Part shown: piece after piece, positions 23,951 through 32,517 of the stretch
How the letters are laid out: the number at the start of each line of letters is the position of its first letter
How positions within the stretch are numbered: the first letter of the stretch is position 1
Assembly (NCBI GenBank): GCA_027484685.1
Contig: JAIXSO010000025.1
Coordinates: 1-39,792 of the forward strand
Direction of reading: 5' to 3'
Length of the DNA stretch: 39,792 bases
DNA from: Bacteroidota bacterium
GTDB taxonomy: Bacteria; Bacteroidota; Bacteroidia; UKL13-3
The notes under the pieces: model-generated
Database searches by the model: none
What the model saw: the letters and a program-made list of their open reading frames with translations, nothing else
Told to the model about the DNA's origin: nothing
Program-made: the position numbers and the translations under genes

Positions 23951-25318
23951 TTACCCAAATAAAAAACTAAGCATTTCTTCAATTTTACCCACTTGTACTA
24001 TTTTAATGGCTGTATTTTTTGGTAGCTTGTTAAATTTTGATAAGTAAATGGTGGTAAAACCCAATTTTTCAGCTTCACTTAATCTTTGCTCTATGCGGTT
24101 AACTGCCCTAATTTCTCCACTTAAACCAACCTCCCCAACAAAGCAAATTTTGCTATCAATGGCTATGTTTTCGTAACTAGAAACAATTGCGGCTATAATA
24201 CTTAAATCAATTCCTGGATCTTCAACTCTTAAACCCCCTGCTATATTTATAAATACATCTTGCATGCCCATGCGTAATCCGCATTTTTTTTCCAAAATAG
24301 CTAAAAGCATGTTTAAACGTTTGGTGTCATAGCCATTGCTATTGCGTTGTGGAGTTCCATAAACTGCTTGGCTTACCAATGCCTGTGTTTCAATAAGTAA
24401 TGGGCGCATGCCTTCAATAGTAGCAGCTATAGTTACACCACTTAATGCTTCATCGCGCTGGCTTATTAATATTTCCGATGGATTTGAAACTTCTCTTAAC
24501 CCGCCATTTTGCATCTCGTAAATACCAATTTCGCTAGTACTTCCAAAACGGTTTTTAGTGGTACGCAATATTCTATAAACATGGTGACGGTCGCCTTCAA
24601 ATTGTAAAACAGTATCAACCATGTGTTCTAATAATTTTGGCCCGGCTATGGCTCCATCTTTGGTAATATGGCCAATTAAAAAAACAGGCGTTCCGGTTTC
24701 TTTTGCAAACCTAATCATATCGCTAGCCGTTTCTTTAATTTGCGAAATACTTCCTGGTGTAGCATCAATTAATTCACTTTGAAGTGTTTGTATAGAATCT
24801 ACAATTACAATGTCAGGTTGAAGTTCTTGAAAAGCTTTGCCAATTTTTTGAGTAGATGTTTCGGTATATAAATAACAATCATCGTTTCTAAATGGCAACC
24901 TTTCGGCACGCATTTTTATTTGAGTATCACTTTCTTCGCCACTAATATAAAGTACTTTTAAACCACTAAATTGTAAAGCTACTTGTAGTAAAAGCGTTGA
25001 TTTACCAATACCAGGTTCACCTCCAATTAAAATAACTGAACCAGGAACCAAACCTCCTCCTAATACACGGCTTATTTCTCCATCTTTTAAAACTATGCGC
25101 ACATCGTTTTTTTGCTCCACTTGGTTAATTGGAACTGGTTTTAAGGCACGGCTATTTCCGCCAGTATCTTTCCAAGTGCTTTTGTAATCAGGTTTTTCTT
25201 TATGAATTACTTCTTCTACGTAAGTATTCCACTCCCCGCAGCTATTACATTTCCCTACCCATTTGCTTGATGAAGCGCCACAATTTTTACAAAAAAACGA
25301 AGTTGAAGTTTTAGCCAT
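23951..25318 (-). CDS. radA: DNA repair protein RadA
   Basis: 455 residues. RadA is a RecA-like, DnaB-type ATPase that promotes branch migration during recombination. An N-terminal Cys4 zinc finger (Cys10, 13, 24, 27: FFCKNCG...GKCNSCGEW) is followed by a Walker A motif (GGEPGIGKST, about 99-108), a Walker B region (DIVIVDSIQTL) and the family-specific KNRFGSTSEIG. The C-terminal Lon-like domain (MQDVFINIAGGLRVEDPGID, CFVGEVGLSGEIRAV) is complete. Length is normal. TATGTTTG, a -7-type box, lies just upstream on the minus strand. Confidence 0.97.
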   Translation of the reverse strand: MAKTSTSFFCKNCGASSSKWVGKCNSCGEWNTYVEEVIHKEKPDYKSTWKDTGGNSRALKPVPINQVEQKNDVRIVLKDGEISRVLGGGLVPGSVILIGGEPGIGKSTLLLQVALQFSGLKVLYISGEESDTQIKMRAERLPFRNDDCYLYTETSTQKIGKAFQELQPDIVIVDSIQTLQSELIDATPGSISQIKETASDMIRFAKETGTPVFLIGHITKDGAIAGPKLLEHMVDTVLQFEGDRHHVYRILRTTKNRFGSTSEIGIYEMQNGGLREVSNPSEILISQRDEALSGVTIAATIEGMRPLLIETQALVSQAVYGTPQRNSNGYDTKRLNMLLAILEKKCGLRMGMQDVFINIAGGLRVEDPGIDLSIIAAIVSSYENIAIDSKICFVGEVGLSGEIRAVNRIEQRLSEAEKLGFTTIYLSKFNKLPKNTAIKIVQVGKIEEMLSFLFG

Positions 25319-25442
25319 AATTTAAAGCTGCTAAGTTAATGTTTTCAAACACAAACATATATTTAATGGTAAGCCAAAAAATTATTTGATAAAAAATCAG
25401 CAGATTAAATTTAAATTTATAGCATACAAGCATTTATTTAAA

Positions 25443-25450
25443 TATATTTG
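25443..25450 (+). promoter_or_regulatory. -7-type promoter box of the TPR histidine kinase
   Basis: TATATTTG matches TAnnTTTG. Transcription would begin near 25456, which supports ATG 25496 over the upstream TTG at 25448. No clear -33 box. Confidence 0.4.
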
Positions 25451-25495
25451 TGTTCAAAAATTTATAGCAAATTAGTTAGCTTAAAACATTTATTT

Positions 25496-27967
25496 ATGTT
25501 AAAACTCAAATTTATAGTTACTTATATTTTGATGTTCATGCTATCGTTTAACTTTTTATATGCCCAAATAGAAAGTGAAAAGGATAGTTTGGAGTCATTG
25601 TTACCATATGCAAAGGACAATCAGCGTGTAGATATTTACATTGGGCTAGCAGAGTTAATTAAACAAACAGATACCACTGGCGCCATTAATTATGCTAAAC
25701 AAGCACAAAAATTATCTAATGCATTAAGTTATAGCAAAGGTTTGGCAGGCTCTAACATTATTTTAGGCTATATTGATAGAAGTAATGGAAATTATAAAAA
25801 TGCTAAAGTAAAGTACTTGTTTGCAATTTCTTATGCTTTGAAATCGGCTGATGATAACACCATAGCTTGGGCATATCAAAGCATGGGTAATTTGTATTTT
25901 ATTCAGTCAGATTATACAAAAGCCATGCGTTATTATTTAGGGGCTTTAAGCAAAGGCGAAAAGGCAAATAATCCTAAGCGTGTTGCGTTGGCTTGTAATC
26001 AAATTGGATCTTTATATTCTAATATCAATGATGATAATAAAGCAGCTTTTTATTACAACAAGTCTTACATGCTTTTAAAAGATTTAGGAGATGAAATAGC
26101 TTATGCAAGGGTTTCAAATAATTTAGCAAATATTTACAAAGGTCAGGGCGATGATTTAAGAGCTTTACACCATTACAGTCAAAGTTTAGATGTATTCAGA
26201 AAAAACAATTTAACAAGCGATATTTCTACTGTTCTTAATAATATTGGAACTATTTATTTAGCCAAGAAACAAATTAACAAAGCCTTCCCTTTTCTGTATG
26301 AATCATATAGCGTTGATATTCATTCGAACGATAAGTTAAATGCAACAACTTCAGCCATAAATATTTCGAGTGCTTATTATGAAATGAACAAGTTTGATAG
26401 TGCTATATATTTTGCAGAGCAATCGCTTAAGCTAGCTAAGCAAAATAATTATGCTATTGAATATGCAGATGCTTGCAAGCAATTGAGTAACTTATACAAT
26501 AAAAAAGGAGATAAAGAAAAAGCATTTTATTACTTAAATGAAAGCAACGAAAAAGACGTATTAAGTGCTAACAAAGGTGCAGAAATAGAAGGCGTTAGAT
26601 CTGATTTTGAAAAAGCTAAAAAAGATGAAGCTATTACAAAGCTAGATGCTGAAAATAAAGTAAATAAGCTTACACTTATAGAAAATGCCATTGTAGCTCA
26701 GCGTAAAAATGTTGTTTTACTTGGTCTTATATGTGTTATTGTATTCTTGGTTTTAACTACCATTTTGTTCATTTATTTTTTAACTCAAAAGAAAAAACGC
26801 AAGAATTTAGAAATTTCATCGGCAGCTAAAAGCCATATTTTAAATAGAATTAACCATGAGTTGCGCACTCCTCTTAACTCTTTAATTAATTTTAGTTATT
26901 TGGCCAACGAAAGTAAAAACTTAACTGAATTACGCGATTTTCTTTCAGGAATAAATGCTTCGGGAAATGATTTAATGTTTAGCATGAACAATATTGTAAG
27001 CTATTTGCAAATTGATGCTAAAAATGATGTGGTTGTAAATTCACCCTTTAATTTGGTGGAAACTTTGCAAACTGTATTCACTGCATTCCAAATTCAATGC
27101 AAACAGAAAAACATATTGTTTTCACAACTAATTTCGCCCGATTTACCGCATTATATTATTGCCGATAAGGCTAAAATAACCACCATAGTTCAAAATATTT
27201 TGAGCAATGCTCTTAAATTTAGCGATAGTGGAGTTATAAAAATTGAAATAAAAATTTTGAATACACAACATAATCAAGATTTTACCCAAGGAACGCTATT
27301 TATTTCGGTTATTGATGAAGGTAGAGGCTTAAATGGCAAAACGCTTAAAGATTTAGTTTTATCAAACAATAAAAAAGAAGAAAATAATGGTTTTGGTTTA
27401 GGCCTATACATTGTAAAAAAATATGTAGAAGATTTAAAGGGTAAATTTGAATTAAACAATAATGATACAGTTGGTTGTAAGGCTCTTGTATCTTTTGATG
27501 TGCAATTTGAGAATATTTTAAATACGCCTTATAATCATATAAATACAATTTCAGATGGTAAGTCGTTAAATGTGCTATTGGTTGAAGATGATTTAACCAA
27601 TAGTTATACTTTACAAAAAATATTAGAACGCAAAGGCCATAAGGTAGAGTCGGTGTTTAAAGGTAAAGATGCGTTTGAAGTTTTATTAAATCAAAACATT
27701 GATTTGGTTTTGGTTGATTTAGGCTTACCTGATATGAGCGGGGTAGAATTAGCTAAATTTATTAGGATGGGAGGGGAGTTTTCGAGCGATAAAGATATTC
27801 CAATCATTGCATTATCGGCCAATGCTGATCCGATAGAAATGCAAGAATGTTTAGATATTGGAATAAATGAATATTTAACCAAACCAATTAATAAAGAATT
27901 ATTATTACAAAAAATGAGTGAGTTGGTTCGTTCAAAAACCGAACACTTGGTTTATGTTAATACATGA
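25496..27967 (+). CDS. TPR-containing hybrid sensor histidine kinase
   Basis: 823 residues. Signal peptide to about residue 24 (FNFLYA/Q). A periplasmic TPR solenoid at about 30-355 (repeats such as AWAYQSMGNLYFIQSDYTKAMRYY and VLNNIGTIYLAKKQINKAF), a short coiled region, and one membrane helix at about 406-430. HisKA phosphoacceptor His454 lies in LNRINHELRTPLN. An ATPase domain follows (NILSNALKFSDSG, VIDEGRGLNG, GFGLGLYIVKKYV). A receiver domain at about 692-810 has the phospho-Asp near 741 (LVLVDLGLPDMSG) and Lys in YLTKPI. No separate output domain, so the phosphoryl group is probably relayed onward. Start chosen for its signal peptide. Confidence 0.93.
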   Translation: MLKLKFIVTYILMFMLSFNFLYAQIESEKDSLESLLPYAKDNQRVDIYIGLAELIKQTDTTGAINYAKQAQKLSNALSYSKGLAGSNIILGYIDRSNGNYKNAKVKYLFAISYALKSADDNTIAWAYQSMGNLYFIQSDYTKAMRYYLGALSKGEKANNPKRVALACNQIGSLYSNINDDNKAAFYYNKSYMLLKDLGDEIAYARVSNNLANIYKGQGDDLRALHHYSQSLDVFRKNNLTSDISTVLNNIGTIYLAKKQINKAFPFLYESYSVDIHSNDKLNATTSAINISSAYYEMNKFDSAIYFAEQSLKLAKQNNYAIEYADACKQLSNLYNKKGDKEKAFYYLNESNEKDVLSANKGAEIEGVRSDFEKAKKDEAITKLDAENKVNKLTLIENAIVAQRKNVVLLGLICVIVFLVLTTILFIYFLTQKKKRKNLEISSAAKSHILNRINHELRTPLNSLINFSYLANESKNLTELRDFLSGINASGNDLMFSMNNIVSYLQIDAKNDVVVNSPFNLVETLQTVFTAFQIQCKQKNILFSQLISPDLPHYIIADKAKITTIVQNILSNALKFSDSGVIKIEIKILNTQHNQDFTQGTLFISVIDEGRGLNGKTLKDLVLSNNKKEENNGFGLGLYIVKKYVEDLKGKFELNNNDTVGCKALVSFDVQFENILNTPYNHINTISDGKSLNVLLVEDDLTNSYTLQKILERKGHKVESVFKGKDAFEVLLNQNIDLVLVDLGLPDMSGVELAKFIRMGGEFSSDKDIPIIALSANADPIEMQECLDIGINEYLTKPINKELLLQKMSELVRSKTEHLVYVNT

Positions 27968-28110
27968 TTTTAATTTTTTTTGAGTAAATAGCTCTATAAA
28001 TCAAATAATTGTAAATTCTACAAAATCAATAAAAATATTTGGTGGCTTATAAAAAAGCTAGTTTTATTTAAATAAAATAGCATATTTGCCACACTTTTAA
28101 AAAAATAAAA

Positions 28111-28995
28111 ATGGCAGTTTTAGTTAATAACGATTCAAAAGTAATTGTTCAAGGATTTACAGGTAGCGAAGGAACTTTCCACGCTCAACAAATGATAGAA
28201 TACGGAACCAACGTAGTTGGTGGTGTTACTCCTGGCAAAGGTGGTCAAACTCATTTAGATAGACCTGTATTTAATACAGTTAAAGATGCTGTAGAAAAAG
28301 CAAGTGCTAATACATCAATTATATTTGTACCACCAGCTTTTGCTGCTGATGCAATTATGGAAGCAGCTGATGCAGGAATTAAAGTAATTATTTGTATTAC
28401 TGAAGGTATTCCGGTAGCTGATATGATTCCAGTAAAAGAATATATCAAATCGCGCGGTTGTACCTTAATTGGTCCAAACTGCCCAGGAGTTATTACTCCA
28501 GGACAAGCTAAAGTTGGTATTATGCCAGGGTTCGTTTTCAAATCGGGTAGAGTAGGTATTGTTTCTAAATCAGGTACTTTAACTTACGAAGCCGCTGATC
28601 AAATTGTAAAAGCTGGCTTAGGTATTTCTACCGCTATTGGTATTGGTGGTGACCCAATTATCGGAACTCCAACTAAAGACGCAGTTGAACTATTAATGAA
28701 CGATCCTGAAACGGACGCCATTATTATGATTGGTGAAATTGGTGGAAGCTACGAAGCTGATGCTGCACGTTGGATTAAAGCTAATGGTAATAAAAAACCT
28801 GTAGTAGGTTTTATAGCTGGACAAACTGCTCCTGCTGGCCGTAGAATGGGTCATGCTGGTGCAATTGTTGGTGGACACGATGATACTGCTGCTGCTAAAA
28901 TGAAAATTATGGCAGAATGCGGTGTTCATGTTGTTGATTCTCCAGCAGAAATTGGTTCAAAAATGGCTGAAGTATTAGGCTTAAAAGCTAACTAA
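28111..28995 (+). CDS. sucD: Succinate-CoA ligase alpha subunit
   Basis: 294 residues. The alpha subunit of succinyl-CoA synthetase binds CoA and carries the phosphohistidine in the TCA step converting succinyl-CoA to succinate with NTP formation. Seen are [20 protein letters not shown] (CoA site), [43 protein letters not shown], and the phosphohistidine segment [17 protein letters not shown]. Full normal length. The beta subunit gene is not adjacent, which is common in Bacteroidota. It has its own strong terminator. Confidence 0.97.
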   Translation: MAVLVNNDSKVIVQGFTGSEGTFHAQQMIEYGTNVVGGVTPGKGGQTHLDRPVFNTVKDAVEKASANTSIIFVPPAFAADAIMEAADAGIKVIICITEGIPVADMIPVKEYIKSRGCTLIGPNCPGVITPGQAKVGIMPGFVFKSGRVGIVSKSGTLTYEAADQIVKAGLGISTAIGIGGDPIIGTPTKDAVELLMNDPETDAIIMIGEIGGSYEADAARWIKANGNKKPVVGFIAGQTAPAGRRMGHAGAIVGGHDDTAAAKMKIMAECGVHVVDSPAEIGSKMAEVLGLKAN

Positions 28996-29017
28996 TATTT
29001 TAATATAACATGATTTT

Positions 29018-29045
29018 AAAAAGCTAATTCTTTAATTAGCTTTTT
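29018..29045 (+). terminator. Terminator of sucD
   Basis: AAAAAGCTAATT (29018-29029) pairs with AATTAGCTTTTT (29034-29045), a 12-bp perfect stem with a 4-base loop and a further T-run. Confidence 0.9.
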
Positions 29046-29151
29046 TTTTGCCTCAAAGTGTATTTTTATTGTTCTAATTTACCTATATCTTACTGATTAT
29101 TAAAAGTTTTTACTACTTTCGATTAATTTGAAAAACTGCCCCAATTAAAAT

Positions 29152-31449
29152 ATGAGCCATGAAAATATACCTTCGAACTTAGAAGATAAAATATTGCTTT
29201 TAGCCGAGATGATAGAAAATAGCTCAGAAGCTATCATTGCCCACGGACCAGATAAAAAGCTTATTTGTTGGAATTTAGGAGCTGAAAAACTTTTTGGCTA
29301 TTCAAAACATGAAGCTTTAGGCCAATATGTATCCGATTTAAAATTTACTATTCTTACTGCTACAGAAATTACTTCTATTGAGAATCAAATTCAAGAATTT
29401 GGTTCTTGGAAATCTGAAAGAACTTTTTTTCACAAAAATGGAATACCTTTTTGGGGTGCAGTTACTGGTAATAAACTATCGAGCAAAAATGGCGGTGAAG
29501 ATTATTTCTATTTCATTATCAAAGATATCAGTAATCATATAAAATTAGAAGCAAATCTTCAACGTAATAATGATGAGTTAGAATTACTTTTAAAGTTTAG
29601 AACCGAGGAACTGCATAAGACTGAAGAGTATTATAGGTCGGTATTTGAAAATAATCCTATGCCCATGTGGGTTATTGATATAGAAACTTTCAAGTTTTTA
29701 GATGTAAACCAATGTGCTATTCAGCAATATGGTTATAGTAGAGAAGAGTTTTTAAGTATGACAGCCCTTGATATTAGAGAAGAGGATGATAAAGAAAAAT
29801 TTAAAAATTTATACAGAGGTTTAGATACAGGTTCAAAAACAATAAATAGGGGTGTTTGGAAACATAAAATTAAAGACGGTTCAATCATTTATGTAGAAAT
29901 TACAGCTCAAAACTTAGAATACCATGGTGTGGCTGCACGCTTAATTTTGGCTAATAATATTACTGAAAAGTACATGGCCGAAGAAAAACTGATTGTAAAT
30001 GAAAAACGTTTTAAATCACTAATTGAAAATAGCCACGATGCGTTTACCATGTTTGATGAAAAATTAAACATCATTTACCGAAGCCAATCTTCCGAACGTA
30101 TTACTGGTTGGCCAAATAACGAAGTAATTGGTTTGAATTTTATAAGCGGAATTCATCCTGATGATTTTAAATCAACTTACAGAAAAATCTTAGAAATAAA
30201 AAATACGCCATTTAAAAGCAGTATTTTGGAATTTAGATTAAAACATAAAAACGGCAATTTTATTTGTGTAAATGGTTTTGTTTCTAACCTTATGAATGAT
30301 GAAAATGTAAAGGCCATTGTTTTTAATTTTCAAGATGTTACCGACCGAAAAATTAGTGAAGAAAAATTACAGGCTAGCGAAGTACGTTTTAGATCGTTAA
30401 TTGAAAACAGCAAGGATGTTTTTGTTATGTTTGATAAATCTTTTAATATTATTTACCGCAGTCCATCAGCTAATAGGGTTACGGGTTTTAGTGATAGTGA
30501 TTTATTAGGTGCAAATGGAATGATTAATGTGCATCCTGACGATTTAGCAGAAGCTAAAGTAATTCTTGTCGATTTATTAGCCAATCCTGGAAAAAAAATT
30601 AGGATTTTATATAGGAATAAACATAAAGATGGCCATTATATAAATATAGATGGGGTAATGACCAACTTGTTAAATGATGCAAGTGTTAACGCCATAGTAT
30701 TTAGTTTTCAGGATGTTACTGACGTAATTAAGGCTGAAAAAGAGCGCAATAGAATGAACGATGAAATAATTAAAAGAAGCAAAAGGTTAGAGCAGTTTGC
30801 TTATATTATTTCGCATAATTTACGTTTGCCTGTAGCCAATATTCTAGGTATTGCTGATTATTTAAAAGGAGATATTACCGATGATGATTGTGCCAATATG
30901 GTAGATTTTTTAAGTTCAGCTACAGTGAAGCTCGATGAAGTAATTAAAGACTTAAATAATATCTTACAAATTCAGTCGCAAATAGCTGAATACAAAGAAG
31001 TTGTTTCTATGTCAAAATTGGTGGCCGATATTGAGTCGAGCATCAAAATGCTACTGCATAATTACCATGTTACTATAAATATTGACTTTGAAGCTAAAGA
31101 CGAAATAACTACTATAAAAAGCTATTTGTACAGCATTTTTTATAACCTAATAAGCAATAGTGTAAAATACCGAAAATTAGATGAGCCACTTGTAATTTCG
31201 TTGCGAAGCAAAGTAGTACAAGATAAACTTATAATTACAGTAAAAGACAATGGTTTAGGTTTTAACTATAAGCAAAATGCCGAAAAAATATTTGGTTTAT
31301 ACAAACGTTTTCACCCAGAGATAGAAGGCAAAGGAATTGGTTTATTTTTAGTAAAAACCCAAGTAGAAAGTTTAGATGGAACCATTAGTGTAAGCAGTGA
31401 ATTAGGCCTAGGAACTGAATTTACCATGGAGTTTCCGTTGAGTAATTAA
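29152..31449 (+). CDS. Multi-PAS cytoplasmic sensor histidine kinase
   Basis: 765 residues with no signal peptide or membrane helix, so probably a soluble sensor. Four PAS domains lie at about 15-130, 155-275, 285-400 and 410-525. The third and fourth are clearly duplicates (KRFKSLIENSHDAFTMFDE against VRFRSLIENSKDVFVMFDK). The phosphoacceptor is His555 in FAYIISHNLRLPVAN, the SHNLR variant frequent in this phylum. The ATPase part has FYNLISNSVKYR, VKDNGLGFN and GKGIGLFLVKTQVE. No response regulator is next to it. The ligand is unknown. Confidence 0.93.
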   Translation: MSHENIPSNLEDKILLLAEMIENSSEAIIAHGPDKKLICWNLGAEKLFGYSKHEALGQYVSDLKFTILTATEITSIENQIQEFGSWKSERTFFHKNGIPFWGAVTGNKLSSKNGGEDYFYFIIKDISNHIKLEANLQRNNDELELLLKFRTEELHKTEEYYRSVFENNPMPMWVIDIETFKFLDVNQCAIQQYGYSREEFLSMTALDIREEDDKEKFKNLYRGLDTGSKTINRGVWKHKIKDGSIIYVEITAQNLEYHGVAARLILANNITEKYMAEEKLIVNEKRFKSLIENSHDAFTMFDEKLNIIYRSQSSERITGWPNNEVIGLNFISGIHPDDFKSTYRKILEIKNTPFKSSILEFRLKHKNGNFICVNGFVSNLMNDENVKAIVFNFQDVTDRKISEEKLQASEVRFRSLIENSKDVFVMFDKSFNIIYRSPSANRVTGFSDSDLLGANGMINVHPDDLAEAKVILVDLLANPGKKIRILYRNKHKDGHYINIDGVMTNLLNDASVNAIVFSFQDVTDVIKAEKERNRMNDEIIKRSKRLEQFAYIISHNLRLPVANILGIADYLKGDITDDDCANMVDFLSSATVKLDEVIKDLNNILQIQSQIAEYKEVVSMSKLVADIESSIKMLLHNYHVTINIDFEAKDEITTIKSYLYSIFYNLISNSVKYRKLDEPLVISLRSKVVQDKLIITVKDNGLGFNYKQNAEKIFGLYKRFHPEIEGKGIGLFLVKTQVESLDGTISVSSELGLGTEFTMEFPLSN

Positions 31450-31548
31450 ACCATAAAATTGCTTTTAAAGAATCGAACAAATATTGTATAATTGCAATGG
31501 TTTTTGAGGGTTAAATTAACTGCCTAAAAATAAAACAATTAAGTTTTT

Positions 31549-31620
31549 GGCCTCATAGTTCAATGGATAGAATAGAAGTTTCCTAAACTTTTGATATGGG
31601 TTCGATTCCCGTTGAGGCTA
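31549..31620 (+). tRNA. tRNA-Arg (anticodon CCT)
   Basis: Cloverleaf folded by eye: acceptor GGCCTCA/TGAGGCT (with a G-U first pair), D arm GTTC/GAAT, anticodon stem GAAGT/ACTTT with loop TTCCTAA (anticodon CCT), T arm ATGGG/CCCGT with TTCGATT, discriminator A. The CCA end is not encoded. A terminator follows directly. Confidence 0.93.
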
Positions 31621-31625
31621 CTCTT

Positions 31626-31657
31626 AAAGCCTAGTATTTTTATAAATGCTAGGCTTT
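31626..31657 (+). terminator. Terminator after tRNA-Arg
   Basis: AAAGCCTAGTATTT (31626-31639) pairs with AAATGCTAGGCTTT (31644-31657) with one G-T pair, 4-base loop. It resembles the terminator after tRNA-Glu at 32459. Confidence 0.88.
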
Positions 31658-31702
31658 GTTGTTTTTGTAAACTGTTTGATAAATAAACAACTGAAAGCTA
31701 AT

Positions 31703-32137
31703 TTATTCATTATCAATCAAATCACCATAATAGTCTTTTAAGCGATCAATAACATGACAATCACTCCATATTGCAAATTCCTCTAATCCAATGCACTGTT
31801 CCTTATTGGCAGGTCTAAAACTTCCATTTTCATAAATAGAATACTCCTCTGGATCACTTCCTATACTTAAATGAAACATAGGTGGATCTTTAGAAAAGTT
31901 CTCGTCTAAAATTGTAGTTCCTACAAGAGTCCAAATTCCCTTCTTAAAAATACCGTCAAATACGTAAATTGTAAATAAAATTTTATGCTTAATAATCTCT
32001 TCTAGTTTTAAATCATCACTTTTGCATAGGCAATCTAATACAGAGATTGTTCCGTCTCTGTATATTCCATAAGTGAAATAAATGCTATTTATGGGTATTT
32101 TGTAAATACCACCCTTGATAATTTTTGATCTTTTCAT
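31703..32137 (-). CDS. Orphan immunity protein, Imm26-like
   Basis: 144 residues, cytoplasmic (no signal). The pattern fits the Imm26 family of polymorphic-toxin immunity proteins: an N-terminal KGGIYKIPINSIYFTYGIYRDG, a central GIWTLVGTTIL with the conserved Trp, then PPMFHLS and a C-terminal ECxGLE-like stretch (KEQCIGLEEFAIWSDCHVIDRL). No toxin gene is beside it. It lies alone, reversed, between two tRNA genes. Such orphans are thought to protect against toxins of neighbouring strains or to remain after toxin loss. Family assignment is from remembered pattern, not a search. Confidence 0.65.
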   Translation of the reverse strand: MKRSKIIKGGIYKIPINSIYFTYGIYRDGTISVLDCLCKSDDLKLEEIIKHKILFTIYVFDGIFKKGIWTLVGTTILDENFSKDPPMFHLSIGSDPEEYSIYENGSFRPANKEQCIGLEEFAIWSDCHVIDRLKDYYGDLIDNE

Positions 32138-32327
32138 AATTCATCTTTAGTTATTATTATTCAAACTCATTTACAACACATCAAATAAACTAGTTTTTAC
32201 TTAAAAATCATTTGGGTAAAGTTCATTTGGGGTTATTGTCTCCTGCTTTATTTTAGAAATAATTATGGATATTATGTTTGTTAATTAGTTGATTACTAAA
32301 TAAAAGCAATTGGTTGCTAACAAAAAA

Positions 32328-32358
32328 TTTGGATAATTGAATATAATTTCTACTTTTG
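32328..32358 (+). promoter_or_regulatory. Promoter of tRNA-Glu
   Basis: TTTG (32328-32331), a 19-base spacer, then TACTTTTG (32351-32358). This is an exact Bacteroidota sigma-A type promoter ending 12 bases before the tRNA 5' end. Confidence 0.78.
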
Positions 32359-32370
32359 CAGTCCCAAAAT

Positions 32371-32445
32371 GGCCCGTTCGTCTATCGGTTAGGACAAATG
32401 GTTTTCATCCATTAAAGAGGGGTTCGACTCCCCTACGGGCTACCA
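32371..32445 (+). tRNA. tRNA-Glu (anticodon TTC)
   Basis: Acceptor GGCCCGT/ACGGGCT, D arm GTCT/GGAC, anticodon stem AATGG/CCATT with loop TTTTCAT (anticodon TTC), T arm AGGGG/CCCCT with TTCGACT, discriminator A. CCA (32443-32445) is encoded, unlike in the tRNA-Arg. Confidence 0.95.
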
Positions 32446-32458
32446 ATGAAGGTAACAT

Positions 32459-32486
32459 AAGCCTAACATTTTTAAATGTTAGGCTT
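32459..32486 (+). terminator. Terminator after tRNA-Glu
   Basis: AAGCCTAACATTT (32459-32471) and AAATGTTAGGCTT (32474-32486) form a 13-bp stem with a 2-base loop. It also lies downstream of the convergent minus-strand gene at 32518 and may serve both. Confidence 0.9.
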
Positions 32487-32517
32487 TCTTGTTTTTAAAG
32501 CTTTTTATAATTTTCTA

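Noticed and set aside
32280-32340. AT-rich stretch before tRNA-Glu as a replication origin or attachment site
   Set aside because: No DnaA-box cluster and no duplicated tRNA 3' end were found. The consensus promoter explains the conserved part.
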